Below, piece by piece: positions 16,403 to 25,018 of a stretch of DNA of 64,000 nt. Position 1 is the stretch's first letter. Each line of letters opens with the position of its first letter. The stretch covers positions 1 through 64,000 of the forward strand of contig NZ_CAKPTG010000003.1 of assembly GCF_934190775.1 (NCBI RefSeq), read 5' to 3'. The translations under genes and the position numbers were made by a program. The stretch is from an uncultured Phascolarctobacterium sp. (lineage in GTDB: Bacteria; Bacillota; Negativicutes; Acidaminococcales; Acidaminococcaceae). The notes under the pieces were generated by a model. The model was given only the letters and a program-made list of their open reading frames with translations, was not told where the DNA came from and did no database searches.

Positions 16403-17722
16403 ATGCAAGATTATTATGATTTGCTTGGATTAAATGAAAACTGTACAAAAGATGAAGCAAAAAATGCCTTTATGTCTAAGAAAAAAGAAGTGCAGGGAAA
16501 AATGCTGTCTCTGGATTCTGAAGAACGAGCTGCAGCTGTAAAAGAACTGGGAGAATTGACAAGTGCTTATAAAGCTGTTGTGGCTAATATAATCGATACT
16601 AATTCAACTAATGCTAACGCAATTAATGTTCCTTCAACTGATGCTAAAGGAACTAGTGCTTCTGGAAAAACTGTCGATAAAGGTACTGTTATTTCTAGAC
16701 GTACAGAAATAAAAACACCACCTGAAAAGATTACTAAGTCCAAACCACCTGTTGAAGGTAAGCCGGACAACAACGTGATAACTTTGCAAGCAAACAAAAA
16801 TATGATGATAATTTTTGGTATGATTTTGAGCGTTTTGGTATTAGGAATAGCTGTATATTTTGTGTTTATACAACCCAGTTACCTAAAGAATACCACAACA
16901 CTGCCGACAGTTGTTGCGCCTGTTCAACAAAAGTCGATTATACCTAAAATTGAAGCAGCTAAAGATAAGCATAATAGTAGTATTGCGAGCATAGCCGCGC
17001 TGATTAATGATACCATAAACAAAAAAGGTAATTTAAAAGGGGAAACAGAGCTTCTTAACAGTGCAATGCGTGTTGAGCAAAAAGTATTAGATACTTTAAC
17101 AGAGCTACGTAATAGCAGTGAAGCAAATACGCGTAAGGGAAGAATGCTTATCAGAATTCTTCAAGCAGAACAAAAAAGAATAAACGGGTTGGTAGATGGT
17201 CTTAAAGCAGGCGTTAATGGATTGGATTATCAAGCTGGATTTAAAAGTGGTAGCGAAGGATATTATGAATATGAAAGATTAAACAGCGAGTATATGCACT
17301 TTGAAACAGGTGATTTTAAACCTCAAATGGCCTATGTTAAGGGCGACGATGTTTTTTTAAGAAGTGCACCGTCTACTAACAGTTCTGTGATAAAAACATT
17401 GAAACGTAATAGTGGACTAGATGCTATTGCTGTACAGACATGCGATGATGAGCGAGCTGGTATGATTAATACTGATAATGTGGTTGTGGGCTTCAATGGT
17501 CAGAATATAAGACTAGCAAAGGGACAGCCTTTGACAATAACTGGTGAAAATGGTGGAACTTATCAGTGTCAGCTGAATTTAGAAAATGGCAGTGGCACAA
17601 TCTATGTTGATAAAGTTAATGTCAAAAAGCTTTATGGTGATACTTGGTATAAGGTACGTTTGCCAGGTGGTACGGAAGGTTGGGTGTATAAGGATTTTAT
17701 TCAACTGAAAAGAGATATGTAA
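16403..17722 (+). CDS. membrane protein: degenerate J domain, TM segment, SH3-like domain
   Basis: A 439-residue paralogue in architecture of the protein at 14007. Residues 1-60 (MQDYYDLLGLNENCTKDEAKNAF) are a J-like domain again without HPD. A Ser/Thr/Pro-rich linker follows, then a membrane helix near 134-155 and a helical middle part. The C-terminal part from about residue 313 is SH3b-like (VKGDDVFLRSAPSTNSSVIKTL ... WYKVRLPGGTEGWVYKDFI) and is split by an insert of some 60 residues. SH3b domains bind peptidoglycan. The ATG at 16403 follows GAGGAG by ten bases. Context (lectin domain, amidase, L,D-transpeptidase) points to work at the cell wall. Confidence 0.65.
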   Translation: MQDYYDLLGLNENCTKDEAKNAFMSKKKEVQGKMLSLDSEERAAAVKELGELTSAYKAVVANIIDTNSTNANAINVPSTDAKGTSASGKTVDKGTVISRRTEIKTPPEKITKSKPPVEGKPDNNVITLQANKNMMIIFGMILSVLVLGIAVYFVFIQPSYLKNTTTLPTVVAPVQQKSIIPKIEAAKDKHNSSIASIAALINDTINKKGNLKGETELLNSAMRVEQKVLDTLTELRNSSEANTRKGRMLIRILQAEQKRINGLVDGLKAGVNGLDYQAGFKSGSEGYYEYERLNSEYMHFETGDFKPQMAYVKGDDVFLRSAPSTNSSVIKTLKRNSGLDAIAVQTCDDERAGMINTDNVVVGFNGQNIRLAKGQPLTITGENGGTYQCQLNLENGSGTIYVDKVNVKKLYGDTWYKVRLPGGTEGWVYKDFIQLKRDM

Positions 17723-17742
17723 CATTGCTGGAGGCTTAGTAG

Positions 17743-18459
17743 ATGGGTAAATATTTAACATTATCTTTGTTACTTTTGCTTTGCTGGACTAATTTAGGTT
17801 GTTTGGGAGCAGAAGAAAATACTGAAAAAGAAGTTGCTCTAAAGACTGCCGTTCATGAACAAGCAACGCGGGAATTAGCTAAGTTGGAAGTTGTACATAA
17901 ACCAATAAAATGGACAGATCAAAGAGAACAACTTATAAAAGAATATGCGCAAATGCATTATGGAAAGGATATAACTAGTATTGTTCCGCAAGTTGTAATT
18001 ACGCATTGGACGGTATCTAATGATGCTGAATCGGTTTATCAGTATTTTTATAGTGAGACAATGCCAGATGATGGCGGTGGACGGTTAAATGTTGCGTCGC
18101 ATTATTTGGTTGATAGAGATGGTACTATTTATCAGTTGACGCCGGAGACAGCGTTAAATAGGCATGCAATAGGTTATAATTGGTGTGCAATTGGTATTGA
18201 AAATGTTGGCGGCGTTGATGGAAAAGAAGATTTGACAGAAGCACAGGTGAAGGCTAACATTGCTATTATCCGCTATTTACAGGCAAAGTATCCTACAATT
18301 AAGTATGTGTGGGGACATTATCAACAACATGAAGCAGCAAGTAGCGGATTGTTTATAGAGAAAGTACCAGATTATTATGCGGAAAAAATTGATCCTGGTC
18401 CTGTTTTTATGGGTAAATTAAAACAGGGATTGAGTAATTTAAATTTGAAATTTTACTAG
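17743..18459 (+). CDS. N-acetylmuramoyl-L-alanine amidase (Amidase_2), exported
   Basis: A 238-residue zinc amidase that cuts the bond between muramic acid and the stem peptide of peptidoglycan. The hydrophobic N-terminus ends in a possible lipobox (TNLGCLG). The Amidase_2 core is clear: VVITHWTVS gives the first zinc histidine; SHYLVDRDGTIYQLTPE, CAIGIENVGG and the second histidine region YVWGHYQQHEAASSG follow, ending in KIDPGPVF. The ATG at 17743 follows GGAGG by eight bases. It sits 20 bases after the SH3b protein and five before the L,D-transpeptidase frame, in one operon of wall-active proteins. Confidence 0.88.
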   Translation: MGKYLTLSLLLLLCWTNLGCLGAEENTEKEVALKTAVHEQATRELAKLEVVHKPIKWTDQREQLIKEYAQMHYGKDITSIVPQVVITHWTVSNDAESVYQYFYSETMPDDGGGRLNVASHYLVDRDGTIYQLTPETALNRHAIGYNWCAIGIENVGGVDGKEDLTEAQVKANIAIIRYLQAKYPTIKYVWGHYQQHEAASSGLFIEKVPDYYAEKIDPGPVFMGKLKQGLSNLNLKFY

Positions 18460-18473
18460 GAGTAGTGTTGGTC

Positions 18474-19082
18474 GTGAAAAAGTATGTCCTTTATATTTTG
18501 ATACTGGTGTTTTCAATTATTTCTATTGGCGGGTGTTCGGCTAATCATGGGGATGGGCGAGATGATGATACGCAACGAGGCAATACTGATAATAAGGCAG
18601 AAATAGTGAGAGATAAAAATGAAACTAATGAAAATTTATTAAAGAAGTACAAAATGGATAATAGTTTCATTTTGATCGTTAAAAGCAAATTCGAGGTCTA
18701 TGCTATTGATGATATGGGAAAGGTAGTAGCAGTTTATCCGTGTGCTTTAGGAAAAAATAGCGGACAAAAGGAAAAAGAAGGAGACATGAAGACTCCGTCA
18801 GGCATTTTCCCGATTGATGAAATCATTGATGCCTCTAGTTGGACTCATGATTTTAAGGATGGGAAAGGAGAAATTGCAGGAGCTTATGGACCTTGGTTTA
18901 TTAGTTTAGATACTAATGAGCTGAGTAAAGGTAAGTGGGGAGGTATAGGCATCCACGGAACTCATGATCCTGATTCGATTGGTAAAAAAGTTTCTGAAGG
19001 TTGTATAAGATTAAAGAATGATGATGTTCAGAAGCTTAAAGCTTTTGCTAAAGTTGGTATGAAAGTGGTTATTGAAGAGTAG
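18474..19082 (+). CDS. L,D-transpeptidase (YkuD family) lipoprotein
   Basis: A 202-residue exported YkuD-domain protein. These enzymes form 3-3 cross-links in peptidoglycan or attach proteins, using a cysteine nucleophile. The catalytic motif is GGIGIHGTHDPDSIGKKVSEGCIRLKN, with the conserved histidine and the SEGCIR cysteine. An earlier KTPSGIFPI segment is also typical. The N-terminus has a lipobox (SIGGC), which predicts a lipoprotein. GTG at 18474 is 11 bases after TAGGAG; the in-frame GTG at 18465 is too close. It directly follows the amidase and is the fourth wall-related gene of the set. Confidence 0.88.
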   Translation: MKKYVLYILILVFSIISIGGCSANHGDGRDDDTQRGNTDNKAEIVRDKNETNENLLKKYKMDNSFILIVKSKFEVYAIDDMGKVVAVYPCALGKNSGQKEKEGDMKTPSGIFPIDEIIDASSWTHDFKDGKGEIAGAYGPWFISLDTNELSKGKWGGIGIHGTHDPDSIGKKVSEGCIRLKNDDVQKLKAFAKVGMKVVIEE

Positions 19083-19102
19083 AATCAAGGAGATGAAAAA
19101 TT

Positions 19103-19558
19103 ATGATGAGAAGATTAATGTCAATTATGCTAGCAACGTTTTTTGCGATGGGGATTAATGGATTTGCAGAAGCTGCTACAAGCGGGGGAATGAATACAGC
19201 TACTATCAATGTGCAGACGCAAGCAGATTGGAAACGAACTGGCGCAGAATCTATCACTTTAGTAAACAATGCTGTTACAATAAAATATTTAAATCTATTT
19301 GGAAAAGAAAAAAGTAAAACTATTTATCCAAAGTTTAATATTAAAATTAAAAGTGCAGATGGCAAGCAGAGATTTTCTCGTATCATGAGCAGTAAAACAG
19401 TTAAAATTAATTTAAAGCCTGATAAGCATTATTATATTGAAGTTTCATATGATGGAAATGGAACTTGGCTAAAATATGCTAGGCTAAAAAATGCTAGAAT
19501 GGAAGGTAATCCGTATTGGTATGTTAGTGCAACGTATAAGGTAAAGTCTTATTGGTAA
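19103..19558 (+). CDS. secreted hypothetical protein
   Basis: A 151-residue protein with a signal peptide (residues 1-24, ending FAEAA) and a mature part rich in lysine, tyrosine and beta-type patterns. I do not recognise its family. AAGGAG at 19087-19092 serves the ATG at 19103 (a second ATG follows at once). It closes the AT-rich operon; the following 100 bases lead into the IS110 element, so the original downstream neighbour or terminator may have been displaced. Confidence 0.6.
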   Translation: MMRRLMSIMLATFFAMGINGFAEAATSGGMNTATINVQTQADWKRTGAESITLVNNAVTIKYLNLFGKEKSKTIYPKFNIKIKSADGKQRFSRIMSSKTVKINLKPDKHYYIEVSYDGNGTWLKYARLKNARMEGNPYWYVSATYKVKSYW

Positions 19559-19743
19559 AGTTATGGTAATAAGTGAGAAAAATATGAAAACAATTTACGG
19601 AAAGCATTAATTTTACTAAGCAATCTGGTAATATGTCAAGACCCTAATAAGATAAAAATGTAAGCAACTGGCCTCAAAAAGGGTAACTTTAATAAGACTG
19701 CCGGATTAATCTTCAAAAAAGAGGCAGTTGTAACGAGCAAATA

Positions 19744-21027
19744 TTAAGTTCGGCTTACTCCACTTTGAGAGTAAAGTTGGTTTTTGACCAGCAATCCAAA
19801 AATCAACCGGACAAATTTGCGAGCAGTTAAAACTAAAGCACGTTTATGTTGGTGCAATTTTACTTCAGCATATTTCTTTTGGTAGAACTCCGCATAAACA
19901 GCATCATGCCTAATAAGTGAGCCAACAGCTTCGAGTAGGTAGTATCTAAAGTAACTATTTCCCGCTTTGGTCATTGTCGTATCATCAGCTCTAAAGTTGC
20001 CAGATTGCGTTTCACGCCACGTGAGACCAGCATATTTGGCTAATGCGTCATCAGAGCTAAAGTTTTCAATGGCGCCCAGTTCAGCTAATAGCCCTGCCGC
20101 ATATACAGGACCCACTCCAGGTATAGAACGCAGGACAGTATAGGCTTCTGGATGCAGTCCTCTAACGGTATGCTCAATAGCCGTGTTAACGGTTTTGAGC
20201 TCTGCAGCATAAGAGCGAATTACATTGAAAGATGAGGCAATGGCAATAGTTAGAGGCTCATATAGGCACTTGTCCAGACGGTAGGAATCGCGTGCAGCCT
20301 TCTGTAGAAGCTGCGCAGTCCGTTCTGGATCAGTAAATCTGTTCTTGCCTTTAGAACAGATAAAATCAACCAAGTTTTCCATGGACATAGTTGCTATGTC
20401 ATCTGTGGAAAGAAGCTCGGTGAGCACAGCGGTAGCTGTGGCACCATAGTTGTTAGAAAAGGGCTTGTTCTCGTTATCTAGAATAGAGAACTCACTGAAT
20501 TTCAGGAATATGTTGGAGCACATATAAGTCTTTTCTCTGGCTAGGCACTTAGATAGATGAAGCCTGTGCCGTGTAAGGCGTTGTAGAGCCAAAAACTGGC
20601 TACCACGCCAAGGCTTTGAAGGTATCCTGCCGACTCTGGCAAAGTCGGCAATCACCATAGCATCGACATAGTCGTTCTTGCTTTTGCCAAGAAAAGATTT
20701 CTTGTAATTAGCAATCATCTTGTGGTTTAAGCAGTATACCTCAATACCAAGAGCCATAAGCTCAGAACAAGCTGAGAGATAGTTGGCGATGTGGATACCG
20801 TAATAGGATGTAGATTCCAGTGCTACGCACACTTTAGTAAAGTCATGCTTAGCTGCTACGAATTCAAGAATGGTATTAGCCAACTGTTCGGCACCAGGCT
20901 GGTTATTGGGGACAGCGAACGACTTTAGGACAGTAGTAGAGAAGAAGTCTAAAAAGCAGACAACGTTCTCGCGAGAGCTAATGTCGATACCGACAAACAA
21001 AGTAGATTGAAGATCCGCCTTCTTCAT
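19744..21027 (-). CDS. IS110-family transposase (DEDD recombinase)
   Basis: A 427-residue recombinase. The N-terminal RuvC-like DEDD domain begins VGIDISSRENVV and includes VALESTSYYG and KNDYVDAMVIADFA. The C-terminal Tnp_IS110_IS116 domain shows SIPGVGPVYAAGLLAELG, LAKYAGLTWRETQSG and TKAGNSYFRYYLLEAV. This family inserts DNA through a bridge RNA encoded in the element. The minus-strand ATG at 21027 follows AAAGGTGG; the frame runs on to 21135 without a ribosome site and through the putative RNA region. Appears intact. It lies between the envelope operon and the cassette at 21.4 kb. Confidence 0.93.
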   Translation of the reverse strand: MKKADLQSTLFVGIDISSRENVVCFLDFFSTTVLKSFAVPNNQPGAEQLANTILEFVAAKHDFTKVCVALESTSYYGIHIANYLSACSELMALGIEVYCLNHKMIANYKKSFLGKSKNDYVDAMVIADFARVGRIPSKPWRGSQFLALQRLTRHRLHLSKCLAREKTYMCSNIFLKFSEFSILDNENKPFSNNYGATATAVLTELLSTDDIATMSMENLVDFICSKGKNRFTDPERTAQLLQKAARDSYRLDKCLYEPLTIAIASSFNVIRSYAAELKTVNTAIEHTVRGLHPEAYTVLRSIPGVGPVYAAGLLAELGAIENFSSDDALAKYAGLTWRETQSGNFRADDTTMTKAGNSYFRYYLLEAVGSLIRHDAVYAEFYQKKYAEVKLHQHKRALVLTARKFVRLIFGLLVKNQLYSQSGVSRT

Positions 21028-21059
21028 AGAGTAAACACCACCTTTCCGGCTAAAGATGG

Positions 21060-21281
21060 AAGAGTAGTTAAGGGCAATCCTGATCTCAGGGACTGACTGC
21101 AATCTCGCATAATAAGCATTCATCTGTGGAAGCATACTTGCTGGAGAACTTCCGCCCAGAGATGCAACATCTGAGTGAGCAGATAATGATCCAGGAGTCA
21201 GGCGGCAAGCTTTTTAAGCAATACCCGCTAAGGGTTTGCAGGAGGTGACAGCCGGTATCTTAGTTACAGTTCATTAAGAAT
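21060..21281 (-). ncRNA. candidate bridge (seeker) RNA of the IS110 element
   Basis: The non-coding part upstream of the transposase is about 345 bases long, far longer than a promoter needs. On the minus strand TGCTACAAT (21290-21282) is an extended -10 element that would start an RNA near 21275 running toward the transposase. The stretch has several short inverted repeats (for example around 21200-21250) and a direct repeat GGCTATCC just upstream. In IS110 elements a structured bridge RNA is encoded here. Boundaries are approximate, and I have not folded it. Confidence 0.5.
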
Positions 21282-21398
21282 ATTGTAGCATCAGGATAGC
21301 CTGTTGGGATAGCCTTATGAAGTTGTTAAAGAACAAATTTTGCTGGTAAGTTAACGGCGGATGTTGCTTACAAATATATTATACGAGGAGGAATGATA

Positions 21399-22313
21399 AT
21401 GGCGTATAAGTGTAGAATTTGTGGCGTAAATGAAGTTGATAATCAAGGCGATATATGTGAACTTTGTGCGATTGGTCAAGATCCATATGCTCAAAGTGTG
21501 TCACCTACTCAAACTCAAATCGCATCACATAACAAACGAAATATTATAAATAATAGCGGCAATCAAAACACCGATACTTATGCCCCCAAAAGAGGGGGGA
21601 ACCGAAAAGTTTTATTAAGCGGTGGAGCTTCGTTGGCTGACCAAGCCCCATATGGTAACGATATGACAACCGTTGCCTCTCAGCCTTCGGTTCAAGTGTA
21701 TTCAGCAGGTCAAGCTCCTCAAGTCGCTCAGCAGAACACAATTGTAGTCAACTCTCAATCTGCTCCTCGTGTTTCGGGTAATCAACCTTTAACAACGGGA
21801 ATAACCAAAAACATTGTCGTGGATAATCAAAAGCGGTCTATTTTGGAAAAGTGGTTTAGAGCTTTGTTTATGGGAATCCCCTTTACACTTGATGATGATG
21901 TTACGATGTTCCAGGTGTTTCCCGATTTTTCGGGTACTGCATTAAACGCCCTTGGTAATGCCTGCGATCAGGTTATTGTGTACGGAAGGTTAAATAATGG
22001 TGCAGTTAGTGAAAATAATGATATTGAAGTATATGGACGAAGAGACTCCAACAATAACATTATTGCCAAACTCATAAAAAATAAAGCAAGCGGAACCACT
22101 ATTACCCCTGCGAGAACAATCGGACAAGGTGTTGTTTGGTTTATCACAGCGATTGTCGTTGCCCTTATGTTTATGATGATTACCGGTCTTGGTGTCGAAG
22201 GAATTATCTGGGCAGTTATTATCATTCTGTGCCTTACAAACCTACCCAAAGCATTGAAAATATTCGGTGCTATTTTTGGGGCTATATTCTCGCTAATAAA
22301 ACGACTTTTTTAA
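21399..22313 (+). CDS. zinc-ribbon membrane protein, first gene of the HerA/Ycf46 cassette
   Basis: A 304-residue protein of unknown function. Two CxxC pairs near the N-terminus (CRICGVNEVDNQGDICELC) make a zinc ribbon. A long Gln/Ser/Asn-rich, probably disordered linker reaches about residue 145. A small folded domain follows (about 150-235, containing VIVYGRLNNG and IEVYGRRDSNNN, perhaps OB-like). The end is strongly hydrophobic, with two or three membrane segments from about residue 243. The ATG at 21399 lies seven bases after GAGGAGG; the ATG at 21393 is too close. It starts the 12-gene run and is 16 bases from the ATPase gene. Confidence 0.65.
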   Translation: MAYKCRICGVNEVDNQGDICELCAIGQDPYAQSVSPTQTQIASHNKRNIINNSGNQNTDTYAPKRGGNRKVLLSGGASLADQAPYGNDMTTVASQPSVQVYSAGQAPQVAQQNTIVVNSQSAPRVSGNQPLTTGITKNIVVDNQKRSILEKWFRALFMGIPFTLDDDVTMFQVFPDFSGTALNALGNACDQVIVYGRLNNGAVSENNDIEVYGRRDSNNNIIAKLIKNKASGTTITPARTIGQGVVWFITAIVVALMFMMITGLGVEGIIWAVIIILCLTNLPKALKIFGAIFGAIFSLIKRLF

Positions 22314-22328
22314 CAAGAAGGGTGGCCA

Positions 22329-25001
22329 ATGGCAAATTATAACGGATATACTTCTGCCGAAAAGAATCACGCTCTTTGCAGGAAAGACCTTGATTTTATT
22401 CCTAACGGCAACTTTATATCTAATGGATATGAAGAAAGTCAGAATATGCAGTTTTTCAAGGTGAATGGTTTAACTCGCTTTTGGGAAACAGAACAAGATT
22501 TTTCAATAAGTACATTAGTTGGTGACATTCTCAACAGTAGCGTTCGTCACGGTGTGCCATTTGCATATGCGATTATCGGAAATGAAAACGGCATTGACAT
22601 ATACATAGGAACAATGAAAGTTTTGCGAGACGGATTGCGTTCTTCGTACGAATCTGTTTTTCCGGGGATTGACATAGAATATGTCTCCGAAAATCCTTTA
22701 AGAACAAGCCCACGAGAATATGGTGGAATGTTCACTGGTATTCCGACCGATAAACTTGCGGCTGAAAAAAAGAGTTTTCAAATTGAAAACATTTGCCGAG
22801 GTATGCAAGGAAAAAAATTTACTTATTTAATACTTGCATCTGGCATCAGCAATATCGCTGTTACACTCGGACACGAAAAAATTCTTGAGGAAATGGAAAG
22901 TGTCTTTACGCTTATTAACCAGACCATTTCTGGCGGAGCACAAGGCAATCTGTCTGCACAAAAACAGGATTTTCACAGCAAGAATTATTTTGAAAATCTT
23001 GAAGTTCTTGAGCATATGTTAAAGGTCGGTACAGCACGAGGAATGTGGCGTGTAAACGGCTACTTTGCATCCGATAACGCTATGGATGCGAAGCGACTTG
23101 GAAATATCATAAAAGCAAGTTATTCGGGTGAAGAATCAAAGCCCGAACCTTTCAGAGTAATTGATTACAACTCAATTAAAGATGTAATTTCCAATACATA
23201 TATGATGGCTGATTTGATTGAAAATCCAGACTTGCATCCCTTGGGAAGATGGCAACGCTCTGGAATTGCTCAGTCAATCACGTTGTTTATATACAAGTAT
23301 CAAACCGTGTTAAACAGCGACCAATTAGCTACTATGTGTCAGTTGCCAACAAAGGAATTTCCAGGCTACTACATTGACCAATATGTTGAGTTCGATGTAT
23401 CTAACAGAACAAAAAAATTATTTAAAAAGCCTATCCCGATTGGAGATATTTGTGTTGCAGGACGCAAAGACAATTCAACTGCCAACAACATATATTCTAT
23501 GGAAAAAGACGACTTCACACGTCACGCTCTGATTATTGGAATAACCGGCGGTGGTAAAACAAATACGTCTAAATCCATTTTGAATACGTTGTGGAACCCT
23601 GCTGACCGACAAGAGAAAGTTCCCTTTATGGTTATCGAGTCAGCGAAACGTGAATATTGGGAGTTGCGAAACCTTAAAGGTTTTGAGGACTTGCTTGTAT
23701 TTACGCTGGGCGCTGAGGCAGCTCAAACATCGGTAAAATATAGAATCAATCCCTTTGAAACGAACCACAAAATTTCGCTTCAAACTCACATTGATTATTT
23801 GCTATCAACTTTTAAGGCTGCGTTCGATTTGTACCCTCCAATGCCATATATCCTTGAAAAAGCTGTTTATGAAATATACAGCGACCGTGGATGGGACATT
23901 GTAGAAAATATAAATCGTTTTGGTTTGACCGAGTACCCTACTCTTTCAGACCTTTACAATAAAATTGATGTAATAGTCGATAATATGGGGTATCACCAAG
24001 AGGTTCAATCAAACGTAAAGGCTGCACTACAAGCACGAGTTTACTCTTTGATGATTGGCGGTAAAGGTGCGATGTTGAACACGCCAAAATCTGTGCCAAT
24101 AGAAGAACTGTTGTCTCGTCCTGTTGTAATGGAGCTTGAAGATTTAGGTGACGACGAAACAAAATCTTTCGTAATAGGCATTCTGCTTGTTCAGCTATAC
24201 GAATACCGAAAGTCTCAGATGACCAAAGGTAGCAAACAGCTCTCCCATATTCTTATGGTTGAAGAAGCACACCGCTTGCTGAAAAATGTCTCTGAGTCGG
24301 GTGAAGGTGGTAACACACGTGCTAAATCTGTTGAGTTTTTCTGTAACCTTCTTGCCGAAATTCGTACTTTTGGGCAAGGTATCTTGATTGCTGACCAGAT
24401 ACCCACAAAACTCGCACCGGATACGATTAAGAACACAAACCTTAAAATTGTACATCGTACAGTTGCGTTAGAGGATAGAGAAACGATTGGCAGAGCAATG
24501 AATATGAGTCCAGAGCAAATTGAGTATCTCAGTTCATTGCGACGTGGTTATGCTGCTGTATATGCCGAAGGTGACAATAGGCCCAAGTGTGTGAAGTTGC
24601 CTCTTGTTAAGTCTTATTACGAAAAAAACCGAGGCGAAGTTATTGCCGAGGTGAAAAAGAAAGTATATGACATTGCAAGCGGATACGATGAGGTTATTTG
24701 CCACCATGCAGGATGCTCGTATTGTGAACATCGTTGCAAATATCACAAGAAGATTTCCGAGTACATAGACACCAATGTAGCCACAAACAAGGTTTTGGAA
24801 AAGTGGGTAGTTAAAAAATTTGCCCCCAAATCATTCGATGCGTTTTTGAACTCGGAACTGATTAAAAAGTTAAACATACAAAATGATTTTGAGCGTCTTT
24901 GCGTGTTAGGCTATATCTTGGCTCAAAACGAAGATCTAAATGATGGTCAAAGGCAGAAATACCTGTCAGATTATCTTAGATATAAAAAATCCACTAAATA
25001 A
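22329..25001 (+). CDS. HerA/VirB4-like ATPase with C-terminal cysteine cluster
   Basis: An 890-residue ATPase of the HerA/FtsK superfamily (DUF87-like), whose members pump DNA or protein or act with nucleases. Walker A is GITGGGKTNTS (G404 to T411, lysine 410). Walker B with the EEAH signature is ILMVEEAHRLL (E645, E646). A further motif, ILIADQIPTKLAPDTIKNT, is typical of this superfamily. About 330 residues before the ATPase core are unassigned. After it comes a cysteine cluster (CHHAGCSYCEHRCKYH), probably metal binding. There is no membrane helix. ATG at 22329 follows AAGGGTGG. HerA-like ATPases are frequent in bacterial defence systems and in secretion or conjugation; no conjugation genes are nearby. 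Confidence 0.8.
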   Translation: MANYNGYTSAEKNHALCRKDLDFIPNGNFISNGYEESQNMQFFKVNGLTRFWETEQDFSISTLVGDILNSSVRHGVPFAYAIIGNENGIDIYIGTMKVLRDGLRSSYESVFPGIDIEYVSENPLRTSPREYGGMFTGIPTDKLAAEKKSFQIENICRGMQGKKFTYLILASGISNIAVTLGHEKILEEMESVFTLINQTISGGAQGNLSAQKQDFHSKNYFENLEVLEHMLKVGTARGMWRVNGYFASDNAMDAKRLGNIIKASYSGEESKPEPFRVIDYNSIKDVISNTYMMADLIENPDLHPLGRWQRSGIAQSITLFIYKYQTVLNSDQLATMCQLPTKEFPGYYIDQYVEFDVSNRTKKLFKKPIPIGDICVAGRKDNSTANNIYSMEKDDFTRHALIIGITGGGKTNTSKSILNTLWNPADRQEKVPFMVIESAKREYWELRNLKGFEDLLVFTLGAEAAQTSVKYRINPFETNHKISLQTHIDYLLSTFKAAFDLYPPMPYILEKAVYEIYSDRGWDIVENINRFGLTEYPTLSDLYNKIDVIVDNMGYHQEVQSNVKAALQARVYSLMIGGKGAMLNTPKSVPIEELLSRPVVMELEDLGDDETKSFVIGILLVQLYEYRKSQMTKGSKQLSHILMVEEAHRLLKNVSESGEGGNTRAKSVEFFCNLLAEIRTFGQGILIADQIPTKLAPDTIKNTNLKIVHRTVALEDRETIGRAMNMSPEQIEYLSSLRRGYAAVYAEGDNRPKCVKLPLVKSYYEKNRGEVIAEVKKKVYDIASGYDEVICHHAGCSYCEHRCKYHKKISEYIDTNVATNKVLEKWVVKKFAPKSFDAFLNSELIKKLNIQNDFERLCVLGYILAQNEDLNDGQRQKYLSDYLRYKKSTK

Positions 25002-25018
25002 ACGGAGGTAGAAAGAGA

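Larger units (their letters stand above)
19659..21372 (-). mobile_element. IS110-family insertion sequence
   Basis: The element consists of a DEDD transposase gene (minus strand), about 85 bases downstream of it and about 345 non-coding bases upstream. TGTAAGCAAC (19659-19668) and GTTGCTTACA (21363-21372) form a perfect 10-base inverted repeat and mark the approximate ends. IS110 elements make no target duplication, and none was seen. Short subterminal inverted repeats are described for the IS1111 subgroup, whereas the long non-coding part upstream of the gene fits the IS110 subgroup, so subgroup assignment is open. The exact termini may lie a few bases outside the repeat. Confidence 0.8.
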
